In this document: positions 1 to 10,807 of the stretch, in pieces
Position numbering within the stretch: the first letter of the stretch is position 1
Layout: the number at the start of each line of letters is the position of its first letter
Assembly (NCBI GenBank): GCA_029961685.1
Contig: JARWKL010000009.1
Coordinates: 27,235,208-27,299,207, forward strand
Direction: 5' to 3'
Length of the DNA stretch: 64,000 nucleotides
Source: Aristolochia californica
Taxonomy: Eukaryota; Streptophyta; Magnoliopsida; Piperales; Aristolochiaceae
The notes under the pieces: generated by a model
Databases searched by the model: none
Seen by the model: only the letters and a program-made list of their open reading frames with translations
Told to the model about the DNA's origin: nothing
Program-made: the position numbers and the translations under genes

Positions 1-840
1 AGAAGTGCCTCCTTCTTATTTGAATGTATGAAGAGCTGTATTATGCGCCACCTTCCTTATGGAGTACGAGAGTTGCTATTTTTTTCACACCCTTAATTCC
101 ACAATGTACTTTCTTCAATTAATTTTTGTTTAAATCACTTTAAAGCAATACTTATAAACCCACTACCTAAAAAGTATAGGAGTGTGCCCAAACATTAAGC
201 TTGAGTCAAGTCTTTTTATTCTTCACCCAAAAGGTATTTTTTGTTTGAACTACTCTTAGATAGTGAGTAGTCTCTTTATTTGTGCCTTAAAGTTGGGTTA
301 TTTTTGTACCTTTGAAATTGAGCGGAGTATGTTTCAGACTATGACCATTTTAACTAGTGTATGGAGCTTTGTTGTATGACTAGGAATATTTTTTTCTCTC
401 ACCATTATGTTGTGCAAGCAAGGTCTCTTGGTAAAGAACAAAGATATCCCCAACTTGAGGGGGAGAAGTAGAAGAAGAAGTACAAGACAAGGGGTAACCA
501 ACAATGAAGAATTCCAGGTGTTGTGGTAATCAAGTTTTATGTGGCTAAAATAACCAAGGGGGACACAAGATGAGAACAAGATGAAAACTACAAGCAAGAT
601 GTGAACAAAAAGAATAAGAATCAAATCAAGGCAAACAAAAAAAATTTTCAATCGCACAAGTTTTTTGACAAAGATTATTTGTAAAGTGAAGTTACATATA
701 CCAACAGGAAGGGGAGTGTTATGAGACAATTGAATAGGGAAAACACTGCTGGAAAATCCCACGAAAAAAATGATTTGAATAGAAGTTGAAAACCAACTTA
801 GAACAAGGAACTTGGCTTCAACAAATTTCAGCAAACCCTA
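1..840 (+). mobile_element. Fragment of the non-autonomous LTR element family (internal part)
   Basis: Bases from about 120 to 560 resemble, in reverse, the internal part of the LTR element at 22116-24587 (shared stretch around 22600-22980) and also the element at 33534-35478, including the purine-rich block near 450-480 that these elements share. No LTR or target duplication is visible here, so this is a partial copy cut by the window edge. No coding potential was recognised. The similarity fades after about 840. Confidence 0.55.
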
Positions 841-1890
841 ACTTTGGAAGCCTTCAAATCAAAGATTCTAATCCAGCCTAAAGTGAAATTTTTTATTTCA
901 TACCTATGGATTTTTGGCATCATTGTAAGGGCTTAATGAAAGAGATTACAATAACCTCTAAGGTTAAACATATCCAGCCCTCTATTTCACAAAACAACTC
1001 GAAACACACAAAGGATGAGGAAGAGTAGACCTTGGTTAATTGAGACTATTGCTGATTTTTTTTTTTCAAAATCTTTCTCCCCGACAAGGCTGAACTTGGA
1101 CAACCTCTAACAAGCATAACTTGACTTAGAACAACTTGTTTTCAAACCCTAGAAGGCCTATTTTGATATCATGTTAAATTTTGGTGTTTCAGACTATTTA
1201 AGAGTGAGGAGAAGAGGTACAAAAAAACAAAAAAATGGAACAAAAAAACAGAAGAAGGAAACGAGAAGAAGAAAACGTACGGGAAGAGAGGAATTTAGGA
1301 GTGATGATCTCGTCCTCCCTAGGGCTTAATTATAGATTTGAATAAAAAATCCTAATACAAAATAAAGATCAAAAGAATAAAAAACACTTAATAATTACAA
1401 ATTATACCACTCAACCCCTTAATTAGAAGATATATCATCAACTTCTTTAACAATGAATAAATCTAACAATCATATATATAACGAATTTATACGTTCCATC
1501 TCATTTTGGTTTGACAACTGGTTAACACATTATAACCTAAGTTTAACCACAACCACTATGCCTTTGGTTTGATTGCCAGTTCGGTTTTAGAAATACGATA
1601 ACTCTAGTTCTTCGTTTTCGAGTTTCTATTATTGTTTATTTACAATTACTGTTCGCTCCGAGATTCAGTGGGTCACAGGTAAGAGATTAATCCGCTAACA
1701 GTTCTAATTATTACTAATTTATGGCGAGTAAAAAAGAAAAGAAACCAGCAAGGTACCAGAAACGGAAGCGTTCGCCATAGAAGATAACCTCTGATGAACT
1801 GATTGAACATTATCTGCCGTTAAGAAAAAATTTCAGCTCCATAAGAAACAGGCAAAAAGGAGTCATATCCTAGGTTCATAAACGGGATTT
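841..1890. other. AT-rich intergenic DNA, downstream of the bL36m gene
   Basis: No gene or defined repeat recognised. The part next to 1903 should include the 3' untranslated region of the minus-strand bL36m gene. A plus-strand CAG/GTAAGAG donor-like site at about 1677 is followed by a short basic frame at 1721; alone this is too little to call a gene. Confidence 0.4.
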
Positions 1891-1902
1891 TTGCAACATG
1901 TA

Positions 1903-2266
1903 CTAATCCTGTTTATGCAGAAGAGTAGCCAGACCGACGCGCCAATTGATGCCCTGTGGCTGCTCCTGTTGGGAACCCACCTCTTTGGACCTGCATTTTA
2001 CATCATCAACACCATATTAACACCAATCCGGAATACAATGATCAAATTGAAACACAGAAACAAAGCCTATATACAGATCGTCTGAAGCAAAGAACACAAA
2101 GAGGAAGTACATACGCAGGTGCCACCAGACCCTCATACGCAAACGTTGAGAAGCCCTGCCGCTGTTTATGTTTGGGATTGGAGCTGCATATGATGTAAAC
2201 TTTTCCTCGGCGTTTAATTGTTCTACAAAACTCACATAGTTTCTTCACTGAAGACCTTACCTTCAT
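1903..2266 (-). CDS. bL36m: Ribosomal protein bL36, mitochondrial type, nuclear-encoded (two exons)
   Basis: Component of the large subunit of the mitochondrial ribosome; it binds one zinc ion and 23S-type rRNA. Seen: exon 1 at 2266-2115 and exon 2 at 1990-1903, joined over a GTATGT...GCAG intron with matching phase (codon split 2+1), giving 79 residues. The first 38 residues are a full bL36 core beginning MKVRSSVKK. The zinc ligands C11, C14, C27 and H33 are all present at their canonical spacing, followed by NPKHKQRQG. The 41-residue tail after the core is absent from bacterial and plastid bL36 (about 37 residues). From memory it matches nuclear plant homologues such as Arabidopsis At5g20180, which share the FAYEG segment and a C-terminal segment like [12 protein letters not shown]. 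Mitochondrial location is inferred from that similarity; there is no obvious N-terminal presequence, as in the homologue. The start is the ATG of the core. 5' UTR exons may lie upstream but were not found. Confidence 0.9.
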
Positions 2267-2339
2267 GATGATTCTAACACTAAATTTCAGGTAAACCGAA
2301 CTCAGTAAGCAAAGATAGTAACATTTTGAAATGACCAAA

Positions 2340-3290
2340 CATCATAAGCAAGAAAGAAAACTCGAATATGTTACTATGTTCCTGTTCAAGAAATAGAAGA
2401 ATAAAGACACCCCACAGTCAGTGGGAAACCCTTGTTTCTAGTGGAAACGATGCATGCAAAATTGGCAAGAAAAATTACCTTTTTTTTTTTTTTTTTTTTT
2501 TTTTTATGAACAAACGCACTTACCTTTCTTTTTAAAGAAAAACAAAGTCATAACTAATTGACACTTTACAGGAACACAATAACAACAGAAGTGCAGCGTG
2601 GAAAATAACTTACCAATTCCATTCTGATACAACATAATCCCAGAAAATATATCTAATATCCACCTGGGTAAAGTTCCGTGAGAGTGAAAAAGAATGTCCA
2701 AAATGGGAGCATATAAAATTGCTCATGTAATAAAGGTGAAGCTCAAGTATACACCGAATTTATTAGTCAGAAATCGCTGAAGATATGCGCACTCCCAAAG
2801 ACATCCTCTGATATTGATTTATAAAAGAATCAATATAAGAGCCGGGATACGAGAGTGAAACTGTCTGGTGCCAAAACATCATTGGCAACCAAATAGTTTT
2901 TATTTGCATTTAAAAAAGGGAAAAAATTGAGGAAGAAAGAGATACGAGAAGAGAGAATAAAGAAATAGGAGGAGACAGTGCTCAAAGCCATCACTCGGAG
3001 GCTCAAAGTCGACTTCCCTCTTCTTTTATTCACTTAAGTGATTGCAAGAGTACATTTATAATAATGTCCCTCATAGCTCCTACCCATAAAACTTCATGTA
3101 TACACATCAGAATTAACCAAACTTGAACCAAAGGTTCCTCACAAGACATATAATCTACAGCTAACTCCAGAAGTATACACTAGTAAATGGAAATGATCCA
3201 AATACCCTTGATATATTTTAAAAGTATTCCTTATTACATGGAATTATAAAAATACTCATAGATGAACACTATTAACAGCCCCAATAGTCG
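2340..3290. other. Upstream region of bL36m with a 26-T tract; no gene seen
   Basis: Contains a 26-base T run at 2480-2505, which could be the poly(A) of a minus-strand retroposon, although no matching flanking duplication was identified. Pieces around 2920-3060 resemble LTR-type sequence (TA-rich, TTCTTTTATTCAC) but no ends could be set. Confidence 0.35.
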
Positions 3291-4173
3291 AGTCAGACAC
3301 TAGGAACAGGTTCTCTCATGAATTCCTTCACACATACAGTAATCAGAGAGACAATCTTCTCCACACAGTCATTCACAAATTCCATCATACATATAGCCCA
3401 CAACCTACTTGGGACTCCTGATCTCCTCAAGAGCAGATATGAACCTCTGAGCCCCATGATTGAGCCAATGGAGAGGCTTCTATCCAAGGCTTGCAGATTA
3501 ACTCTTCTAAATTTGGGCACTGTGGGGCTGCGAACTAACTTTCTTTCATTCCAGCCTGGCTTGCCAGCGTTGCTAACAAGATTTATCTGATTAAAGGTGC
3601 TTTGTCTGGCAGATTTAAGCTTCTTCTAGTGAGATGGGCTGAAGTTTGCAAGCCAAACAAGCTTGAGGACCTGGGCAATCTTCTAAGGAGACATATCATG
3701 CTCTTCTTCTCAAGTGGTTCAAGAAATTCAATTTTAACGAAGACGCTTGTGGGAGGGGTATTGAGGCCCCTAAGATGGGATACCATGTTGCGGATTGGTG
3801 GCTAGAAGGTACAAACTCTTCCCTCTCAGACGAGTGTTATTTCCCAAACTCCAAAACTTCTTAAAAGAAATCAAATTCTATGTTGGTAATGGAAGAACAT
3901 TCAAGTTCCCGGATGACTGGTGGCTGCATGATGGAACCATCTGGAGCACTTTACTCCAAGCATCTTCAACCAAACCACAAATTTTGATCTGAAATTGGCT
4001 GACTCTTGGAGATTCGACAGTTATCTCATCATTGGGATCTTTGCATTAGGTGTGGGATGAATGACAATGAGGCAAGCGATTTTGGCAGGTTGTTCATTTA
4101 TCTGGATGGTATGAGGTTTCAGAAGGTCCATGAAGCCAATCATATGTGATGTGAACAAATGTTGGTTTTACTC

Positions 4174-4811
4174 TGTTATATTGTGGGACCCACCATGGAG
4201 GCACAAGCTAGTGGGACCCACCATGAGGATGTGCGCTAGCTTTACTCTACTACAATGTGGGACCGACCATGGAGGCACAAGCGGGTGGGACCCACAAAGA
4301 TAGCCACGAGTTGGCAATCTATCCTAGAAGGGCAGGTGGTTAGAAGATCTCGTGGAATCCACAAGGATATCCACAAGTTGGCAACTTATCCTAGAAGATC
4401 ACGTTGGAATTATATTAGGCTTCTATTTACGTCAAGTTACCTTAAGTTTTCCTTTAATTGAATGTAATTAGGGGAAGGGATTTATTCTACAGGGATACTA
4501 CTACGTCCTCTACTATAAATAGAGGAGTTGTATACAGATTTGAGAAACTTTTTGATCATTATTGATATTGAGAGATTATTCTTCTTGAGTTCTTGAAGGA
4601 ACTTTTCGTACTTATCAAGGATTTTTCCTTGTGGCGTTCAATTGACTTATCAAACGGATTTCCATCCCTGTTTGTGGCGTCTTCACCATACCAAGGTTCT
4701 TGCTTTGCTAAGCAACGGGTCGCGGTTTTCCATCAAACTTGAAAGGCCTTGGGGACAATTACCAGATTTGGTATCGGGTTTCGTCACAGGTTGACGTAGT
4801 TCGTATCAATA
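4174..4811 (+). mobile_element. LTR (probably solo) of the GTGGGACCCAC family, inserted in the LINE
   Basis: Starts TGTTATATTG and carries GTGGGACCCAC at 4183, 4211 and 4285 and a one-mismatch copy at 4257. A TATA-like CTACTATAAATAGAGG lies near 4502-4517. It ends near TCAATA. Structure and motif order match the LTR at 60347-60939. LINE coding sequence resumes just downstream, so it is an insertion. No clear target duplication was found and the right border is uncertain by about 20 bp. A 17-C run follows at 4831-4847. Confidence 0.6.
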
Positions 4812-5809
4812 TGGACCCAGTCCAATAGTGCCCCCCCCCCCCCCCAAGAGCACCCCCCTCTCCTGTTCAATTCTTTGTTTGCAATGCTGTCAAGAACAGT
4901 ATCCTAACTTTTGATAACCTCCTGAGAAGGAACACCCATTGTACCCTTTGTAGACTTGAGGAGGAAGTCATTAATCACCTCCTTCTCCACTACCCTACAC
5001 TTGGGTCATCTGGATGCACTTCTTCAATAAGCTAGGTGTTAAAATATCAGTTCAGGGATACTTTAGTTATTTCCTATATTATGTTTTTAATCTCAGCTTA
5101 TGTCCGTTAGATAGACAATGTTTTCATATGTCTATAGTTCAAGTTTCTTTCAATTTAGATATGTATCTTAGGAGATATGTAAGTTTATGTATCAAGGGGC
5201 ATTTTTTCCTTTTTGTAAAATTCACTTAAACCCTGAAATAAAAGCTGGAAGGACTGCTTTTCACGTACGCACTTCAATGCAGCCTCTTGCTGCTCTTCTC
5301 CAGCTCTTCTCCTCTCTTATTTCTCTCAATTTCTCCTCTAAATCTCATATTTTTCATGGTATTAGAGTATGACGGAGGCAGGAATAAAGTAATTCTTCAA
5401 ATAGGGATCAGTGAGGGATTCTAAATCCCAACAATCATCAAATTAGGAGCAGACCCAGAGGTTATGGCAAGCAGAAAAAAGAAAAAAACAAGATTTTTAG
5501 CCTACCAGTCCAGAAATCTAAGAAGATCCTTCAATAAAATTGTAGAAGATTGAGAGAAGACCTACAAAAATAGAAGATGGATGTTATCACTCTGATACCA
5601 TGAAAAGTAAGAGATTTAGAGGAGAAATTGAGAGAAATAAAACAGAAAAGTTGGAGAAGAGCAACAAGAGGCTGTGTTGAAGTGTGTGCCTAAACTCAAT
5701 ACTGACGCTTGGTAGGTGAATTGGTTTATGTTACGGTTACCAAGCCAGATATATCCTTTCTTGTAGGAGTTTTTTTTTTTTTTTTTTTATGAAATTTGTT
5801 GTAGGAGTT

Positions 5810-5910
5810 TTTTTTTTTTTTTGAAAGAAAGGTGTGAATATATTGCAAAAAGAGAGAAATACAATACCTAGCTAAAGTGGCCTTCCTCCAATTTGTTTGT
5901 TTGTTTGTTA
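5810..5910 (-). mobile_element. 101-bp poly(A) retroposon with a 16-bp target duplication
   Basis: ATTTGTTGTAGGAGTT occurs at 5794-5809 and again at 5911-5926. The insert begins with a T run (poly(A) of the minus strand) followed by sequence resembling the 3' end of the LINE at 8021. A further partial copy of the target (TTGTAGGAGTT, 5761-5771) followed by 17 or more T's suggests another event at the same place. Best read as an extremely 5'-truncated LINE copy inside Copia-C. Confidence 0.75.
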
Positions 5911-6218
5911 ATTTGTTGTAGGAGTTGCGAGTCAGTTCATGGAAAATCCTCTAGAAAATGTATTGAGAAGCTGCCCAAAGGATTTTAGTATTTGAAGGAT
6001 GCCCATGGAAAAGGTTTGTTGTATTTCAGAAAAGAAAGATTGGGGAACTTGATATTCTAATGTAGATTATGTTGGAAGTAAGATAGTAGATGATCTACAT
6101 CCGACTACTGTTGTTTTGTTGGAGGTAACCTGATAAGCAGGAAGAGTAAGTAACAAACAGTTGTGGCTAGGTCTAGTGCAGAGGCCGAGCATAGAGCAAT
6201 GGCTCACACAATGAACTT

Positions 6219-6518
6219 ATGTGGATTAAGTTTGCTCTTCTTGAATTTGGTTTCCATTTACCAGAAGCTATGGTTATGAAGTATGATATTCAAGTTGCCA
6301 TCTTCATTGCAAGTAACTTTGTATTCCACGAGAGAACTAAAAATATAGAGGTTGATTGCCATTTTATTAGAGATGTTGTTATGCACGGGAAGGTGGTAAC
6401 TCCAAATATAAAATCTTTATTCCAGTTGGGAGATGTGTTTACCAAGCCTTTGGGAAGACGTGAACATATGTCCTTTTGTGAGAAGTTGAGTTTGTTTGAT
6501 ATCTGCTCTCCAACTTGA
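6219..6518 (+). pseudogene. Copia RNase H C-terminal remnant (Copia-C)
   Basis: Encodes the end of the copia polyprotein. Family landmarks are visible: HERTKNIEVDCHFIRD, then DVFTKPLGR, then FDICSPT and a stop directly before the 3' LTR. The upstream part up to about 6000 shows degraded reverse transcriptase/RNase H fragments in broken frames. Gag, protease, integrase and most of the reverse transcriptase are missing, so it is inactive. Position and the purine-rich CTTGAGGGAGAG just before 6526 (polypurine tract) fit a 3' polyprotein end. Confidence 0.85.
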
Positions 6519-6632
6519 GGGAGAGTGATAAAATATCATTTCAGAGGTATTTTAATCATTTCCTATATCAAGTTTCATTCAATTTAGAGAAGTATTTTAG
6601 GAGAAATGTAAGTTTATGTATCAAGGGCATTT

Positions 6633-6964
6633 TTGTCCTTTTAGTAAAATTCACTTAAACCTCGAAATAAAAGCTGGAAGGATGTGCTTTTCAGGCACGC
6701 ACTTCAACACAGCCTCTTGTTGTTCTTCTCCAACTCTTCTCCTCTCTTATTTCTCTCAATTTCTCCTCTAAATCTCAAATATTTCACTAGGAATTAAGTT
6801 GTCCTTTTTGTAAAATTCACTTAAACCTCGAAATAAAAGCCGGAAGGATGTGCTTTTCAGGCAAGCACTTCAACACATCCTCTTGCTGCTCTTCTCCAAC
6901 TCTTCTCTCTTATTTCTCTCAATTTCTCCTTTAAATCTCAAATTTTTCACTAGGAATTAAGTTG
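6633..6964 (+). repeat. 166-bp tandem duplication of the Copia-C 3' LTR tail and flank
   Basis: 6633-6798 is repeated at 6799-about 6964. Each unit holds the last ~150 bp of the LTR plus the target duplication and flanking AATTAAG. The junction falls on a shared TTGTCCTTTT (6633-6642 and 6799-6808), a microhomology-type breakpoint. It occurred after the element inserted. Confidence 0.85.
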
Positions 6965-7728
6965 TGCCTGCCCAACAGACAAGGGGACTTTCTTGGACTA
7001 GTGAAAGGAATCACCCTTTCCAAAATCAGCATGCTGCTCCTCTCAGCTTGCCTGGCACTCATTAGGTAGGAGGTTTGGCTTGAAAGAAATAAATGACACT
7101 TCAAAGGCCACTGTAATTCCAAAGACAGTGTGTTGGAGATAGCAAATAGTTCCATTCTGGCCTGGGTTAGTACAACAAAGGAATCCCAATCAGTAACTGA
7201 TGGTTTAATAAAACATAACTGGAAACTTCTAGCTGCCACTCTGTCTCCTCACAAGAACCCAAATTTTAACAATTACACCCTTGGAAATCCTGGCCCAACA
7301 GGTATTAGGGGTGTCTTCTGCACCCATGAGGGTATCACAACGCCTCCTATTCGGCCCAATTGGTCATTTTGATTTAACAACAGCTAAGATCCTGAGCCTT
7401 CACCAAGGATTAATCATCTTTAAAACTTCCATAGGAGACCAGCTTTGAATTGAAGGGGACTAAGTTATGTCATTGGCTGGGCTCCAAGCCTAAGCAACCC
7501 GCACCATCGGCAACCTTTCCATTGAATCCTTAATATCTCTTCTGAATTTTCTTGTAAATGGATGTATTTTCTGAGATCAGCCAATTCTTTAATCGATTAT
7601 CTTGCAGAGCAGGGGGTAGCCCTCCAATATCTCATAGTAAAGGAAACCCCCTTAATTTTGTATTCCTCCCCACTTTGGCTTTGAAATAAAATTTCATCTT
7701 CTCAAAATAAATAAAAAATAAAAAAACA

Positions 7729-8003
7729 GCGAGACACAGTAGATGGAGACATGGTAGATGTGGTCACCACGGTGGAACATATTTGACACGAGGAAATCAA
7801 GCTCCTTTAAATTTCATTTGGTCCGATATATTTTCTACTTCTCTTTTTCTCTCTTTCCTTCAATAGGAGTTCTGCTTTTCTCTATTGGCCCTTTTTTCCT
7901 TCTCTCTTGAATAGACCCCCATTAACATCTCCAGCTTTAGCCCTTATCAGTATAATCAAACAACTTGAATAACCAATAATGTCCCAATTTTTTCTAGAAT
8001 CTA
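7729..8003. other. Short spacer between two LINE copies
   Basis: AT- and CT-rich DNA with no recognisable gene. It contains the left target duplication of the next LINE at its edge. Confidence 0.4.
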
Positions 8004-8020
8004 AGCAACTGATGTGTTTT

Positions 8021-9435
8021 TTTTTTTTTTTTTTTTTGAAAAAGATATATTAATAAAACAGAAGAAAATTACAAAGTTTGAGGGAGCATTTCCCGTACAA
8101 CCAACGATTGTAGAGTAGTTCCCTGCCTAGCAAGTACATCTGCCGCTGAATTTGCGGATCTCGGAATGTGGGTCCAACAACAAGAAACAATTGAGGTAAT
8201 ATCTAAGATTTCCTTAAATGTATCCCAATGCCTCCAAGGAGGAGAAAACACTTTTTCACACCATCCAATCACCACTTTAGAATCCCCTTCAACTTGGAGG
8301 GGCCCACTGCATCTTTCTTTAAAAACACGAAGATCGGAGAGGAGAGCCTTTGGCTCTGCATTCGTAGAGTCAGAAATACCAAGGGGGCCCCATACGTGAA
8401 GAGCTGATTACCGGAATGATTTGAAATTACTCCACCATAACCAGAAATACCAAGGTTGCCAAGGGATGAACCATCAAAATTTAGCTTGAGATAACCAGGA
8501 GCTGGAGGAGTCCATTCTTGCAGGACCGGAGGTTTTTTTCCAATGTGTATCAAAGCCAAGTTTCTCCAATTTTCACGAATGGAGGAACCCTGATAGGGAG
8601 AGAATGCTTTCTTTGTTAAAAGCCTAGTAGATATGTGACCCACCACTCTGTCCACAACCCGGTCTACAGACTCACTTTTTGCATCAAATCGTCTTCTATT
8701 CCGCTCATTCCAAAGCCCCTACGGGATGAAACTGGAACAGGCAGAGAGCATCATCTTTCCAAGATGCGACATAGAGGTACCCAAGAGTGATTTACTAAAA
8801 GTGAGGAGATCAGCCGCCATGCAAAATTGAAGCCCAAACTTACCATGTTTATCCACACCTTCCAAGAGAAACTGCAGTGAAGTAGAATGTGTCTGATAGT
8901 TTCATTCTCAGAGTTACAGAATGGACATAAGGGTTCAACAGAGGGGTGGCCTTTTCTTTGCAATAAGTCTGCCGAGAGGATTTTACCTAGACAGGCACTC
9001 CACATGAAGAATTTTACCTTTGGAGGGGCACATAAACGCCATACGAAATTGATCCCATTCTCCCTCCAAGCCGAATTACTACCGTTTAAAAATCCGTATG
9101 CCGATGAGACCATGGAAGAACCCTTTTTATCCGGCCACCAAATGAGCTTGTCAGCCTCCCAAGGACGAATTTTAAACGAAGCGACTAAATCCAACAATCG
9201 GCTAGCTTCCAATGCCTCACTCTCCGAGAGACCCCTTCTAGTATAGAGGCTCATCCCTCCCCCCTCAAAAGCTTCTGCTACTGATATTTCTTTGCGAGTC
9301 GTGAGAAGGAAAAGACTTCTGAATGCAGTCTGCAGGGGTTCCGGCCCTATCCACAAGTCGTCCCAAAACTTGAGCGATCTACCATTTCCAGCATAAAATC
9401 TACTTGCAGATTGAAATTTTGGGAGCAGAAGATAT
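8021..9435 (-). mobile_element. 5'-truncated L1-type LINE with 17-bp target duplication
   Basis: AGCAACTGATGTGTTTT occurs at 8004-8020 and 9436-9452. The plus-strand T run at the left edge is the poly(A) tail of the minus-strand element. Only the 3' part of ORF2 is present, the usual result of incomplete target-primed reverse transcription. It is less decayed than the LINE at 3550-7728. Confidence 0.92.
8069..9435 (-). pseudogene. LINE ORF2 3' part: zf-RVT and RNase H domains
   Basis: Read from 9435 down: YAGNGRSLKFWDDLW (linker after the reverse transcriptase), then zf-RVT (FVWRLCAPPKVKFFMW, CPFCNSENETIRHILLHC) down to about 8751. RNase H follows from 8655, with LNFDGSSLGN giving the first catalytic Asp, and ANSAADVLARQGTTLQ near the end at about 8100. 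A break in frame at 8655-8751 and another at about 8270 disable it. The reverse transcriptase itself is missing. Confidence 0.88.
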
Positions 9436-9452
9436 AGCAACTGATGTGTTTT

Positions 9453-10807
9453 GAGAGACTCAATTTCTTGTAGATTGATTCAACGTTATGCAAGTTTAAC
9501 AAGCATGTTCTGTCCAATGAAGATACAAAACATTCGGAATCTTCAAGCTTGCTAACTATGATAAAAATATTTGTTCTCAGACAAAGATTCTTTTTGCTAG
9601 AAGCAGATGTGAGAAGATTCATAATTTTAATGCTAACCCAACATGATTAAATTTGAGAAAGAACAACTTGCACTCCACATCCATCACCGTGTATTACAGG
9701 AATGGGAGTAGAACAAATAACTACAAGGTCCAAGAAGCAAGCTGACTCAGACATTCAAAATCTATGAGAAGGTCTGACGCAACCTTGCAGGGTAGAGCAA
9801 CAACAACAACAGAGAACACAGAAAACTTCATAAACACAAAGGTTGATTATCTGCTTCATAGACTTCGATTAACTAGTAGGCTCTAAGAAGGGGAATAGCA
9901 GAAGAAGGCAAGGGGAGAACTCAAACAGCAGATATGAGTACCATGCACTAAGCTCAGATAGGAAGAGGAACTTCAAATATTGTTCCCCAAGTAAGGCAGA
10001 GCATACAGAAGGTCAGTTTTATAGCAAAATATATTCTAGGAAAGGAAAGAAAGCAGTTCAAAGTCCAATTTCTAGTATCTGCTATGTTTGGAAAGTTTGT
10101 CTTCAATATTTTTAGAAGTCAGCAATTATCCTCTTCCAGGAGTAGCTTTATTCTTGAAAAGTCAGTAACTGTCTTCTTTTACGATACTCACATTCTTGAA
10201 AATCATTTCTTAGTAGGTTTCCTCTTCTTGCTTAGTATCAGTTGTTTATTTTAAGAAAGCCTATAGTAAGCAATATTTAGTAAGTTCCTTTCTCATATAG
10301 CAACATCAGAAGTTCAACTTGAATTGATGTTGGATTGTTCAGTCCCAGTTCATCTTAGTCCATAGATGAGTTTAGTTCTAGGAGGTTCCAAAGGAGTAGA
10401 AGGAAGTTGCAGTAGTTTAATAAATTTGATTTACAATATTATATCACTTCCTGCTCAGATTTCATCTTTCAAACTTTTACCTAAATATGATTTTTTTTTG
10501 CTAAATTTCAAGATTGACAATCAACCAAAAAACATATGCAAACTTGCATTTCCACGTGCCACATCAGTAGTAAAACACCATGTTAGCAAAGTAGTGTCAG
10601 CATAGCATTCAACACATCATCAAAATTTTAAACACAAAGAAAAACTTACTAGGAAGTTGCTATTGCCAATACTGAATTTTAGTGGAAAATCAAAGTTGAC
10701 AATCATAAAAATGTTTATAATAACCTCAGTACTGTCGGTATCAACTATAAAGTAGATAAATATCAAAGCCATCACTGTTAGTACTGAATTTATCTTTAAG
10801 TCAGACT
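9453..10807. other. AT-rich DNA without recognised gene
   Basis: No coding frame with convincing content and no defined repeat ends. It looks like ordinary intergenic or intronic plant DNA. Confidence 0.4.

Larger units (their letters stand above)
5037..6786 (+). mobile_element. Internally deleted Ty1/copia element (Copia-C) with target duplication
   Basis: 5' LTR 5037-5356 (320 bp) and 3' LTR 6526-6786 (261 bp, lacking about 60 bp present in the 5' LTR). Both share the CTTAAACC...GAAATAAAAGC block and a CT-rich end. The PBS tggtattagagt (initiator-Met-tRNA type) is at 5357-5368. The target duplication CTAGG is at 5032-5036 and 6787-6791. Only about 1.2 kb of internal DNA remains: leader sequence and the end of RNase H. 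It sits inside the LINE and splits its frame cleanly. Confidence 0.9.
3550..7728 (+). mobile_element. Decayed L1-type LINE (3' part of ORF2), split by two LTR insertions
   Basis: Plant L1 ORF2 3' half on the plus strand. From 3560 a broken frame shows the LVRWAEVC segment that follows the reverse transcriptase, then YVGNGRTFKF at about 3880. A zf-RVT region at 4870-5030 carries a CTLC and LLLH pattern. An RNase H-like tail at 7440-7620 ends with SLIDYLAEQGVALQ, close to the tail of the LINE at 8021-9435. The A-rich 3' end is at about 7680-7728. The frame WMHFFNKLG (ending 5036) continues as IKLCLP at 6787 across the copia insertion. Many stops and frameshifts; inactive. The 5' end is not defined. 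Confidence 0.75.

Noticed and set aside
334..834. Hydrophobic 166-codon minus-strand frame as a membrane protein gene
   Set aside because: It lies in LARD-family repeat DNA and its hydrophobicity reflects T-rich composition; no family or gene structure.
4771..4785. A PBS (TGGTATCGGG) making 4174 a 5' LTR of a longer element
   Set aside because: Alignment with the LTR at 60347 places the LTR end later, near TCAATA, and LINE sequence resumes right after, so the match is likely chance within the LTR.
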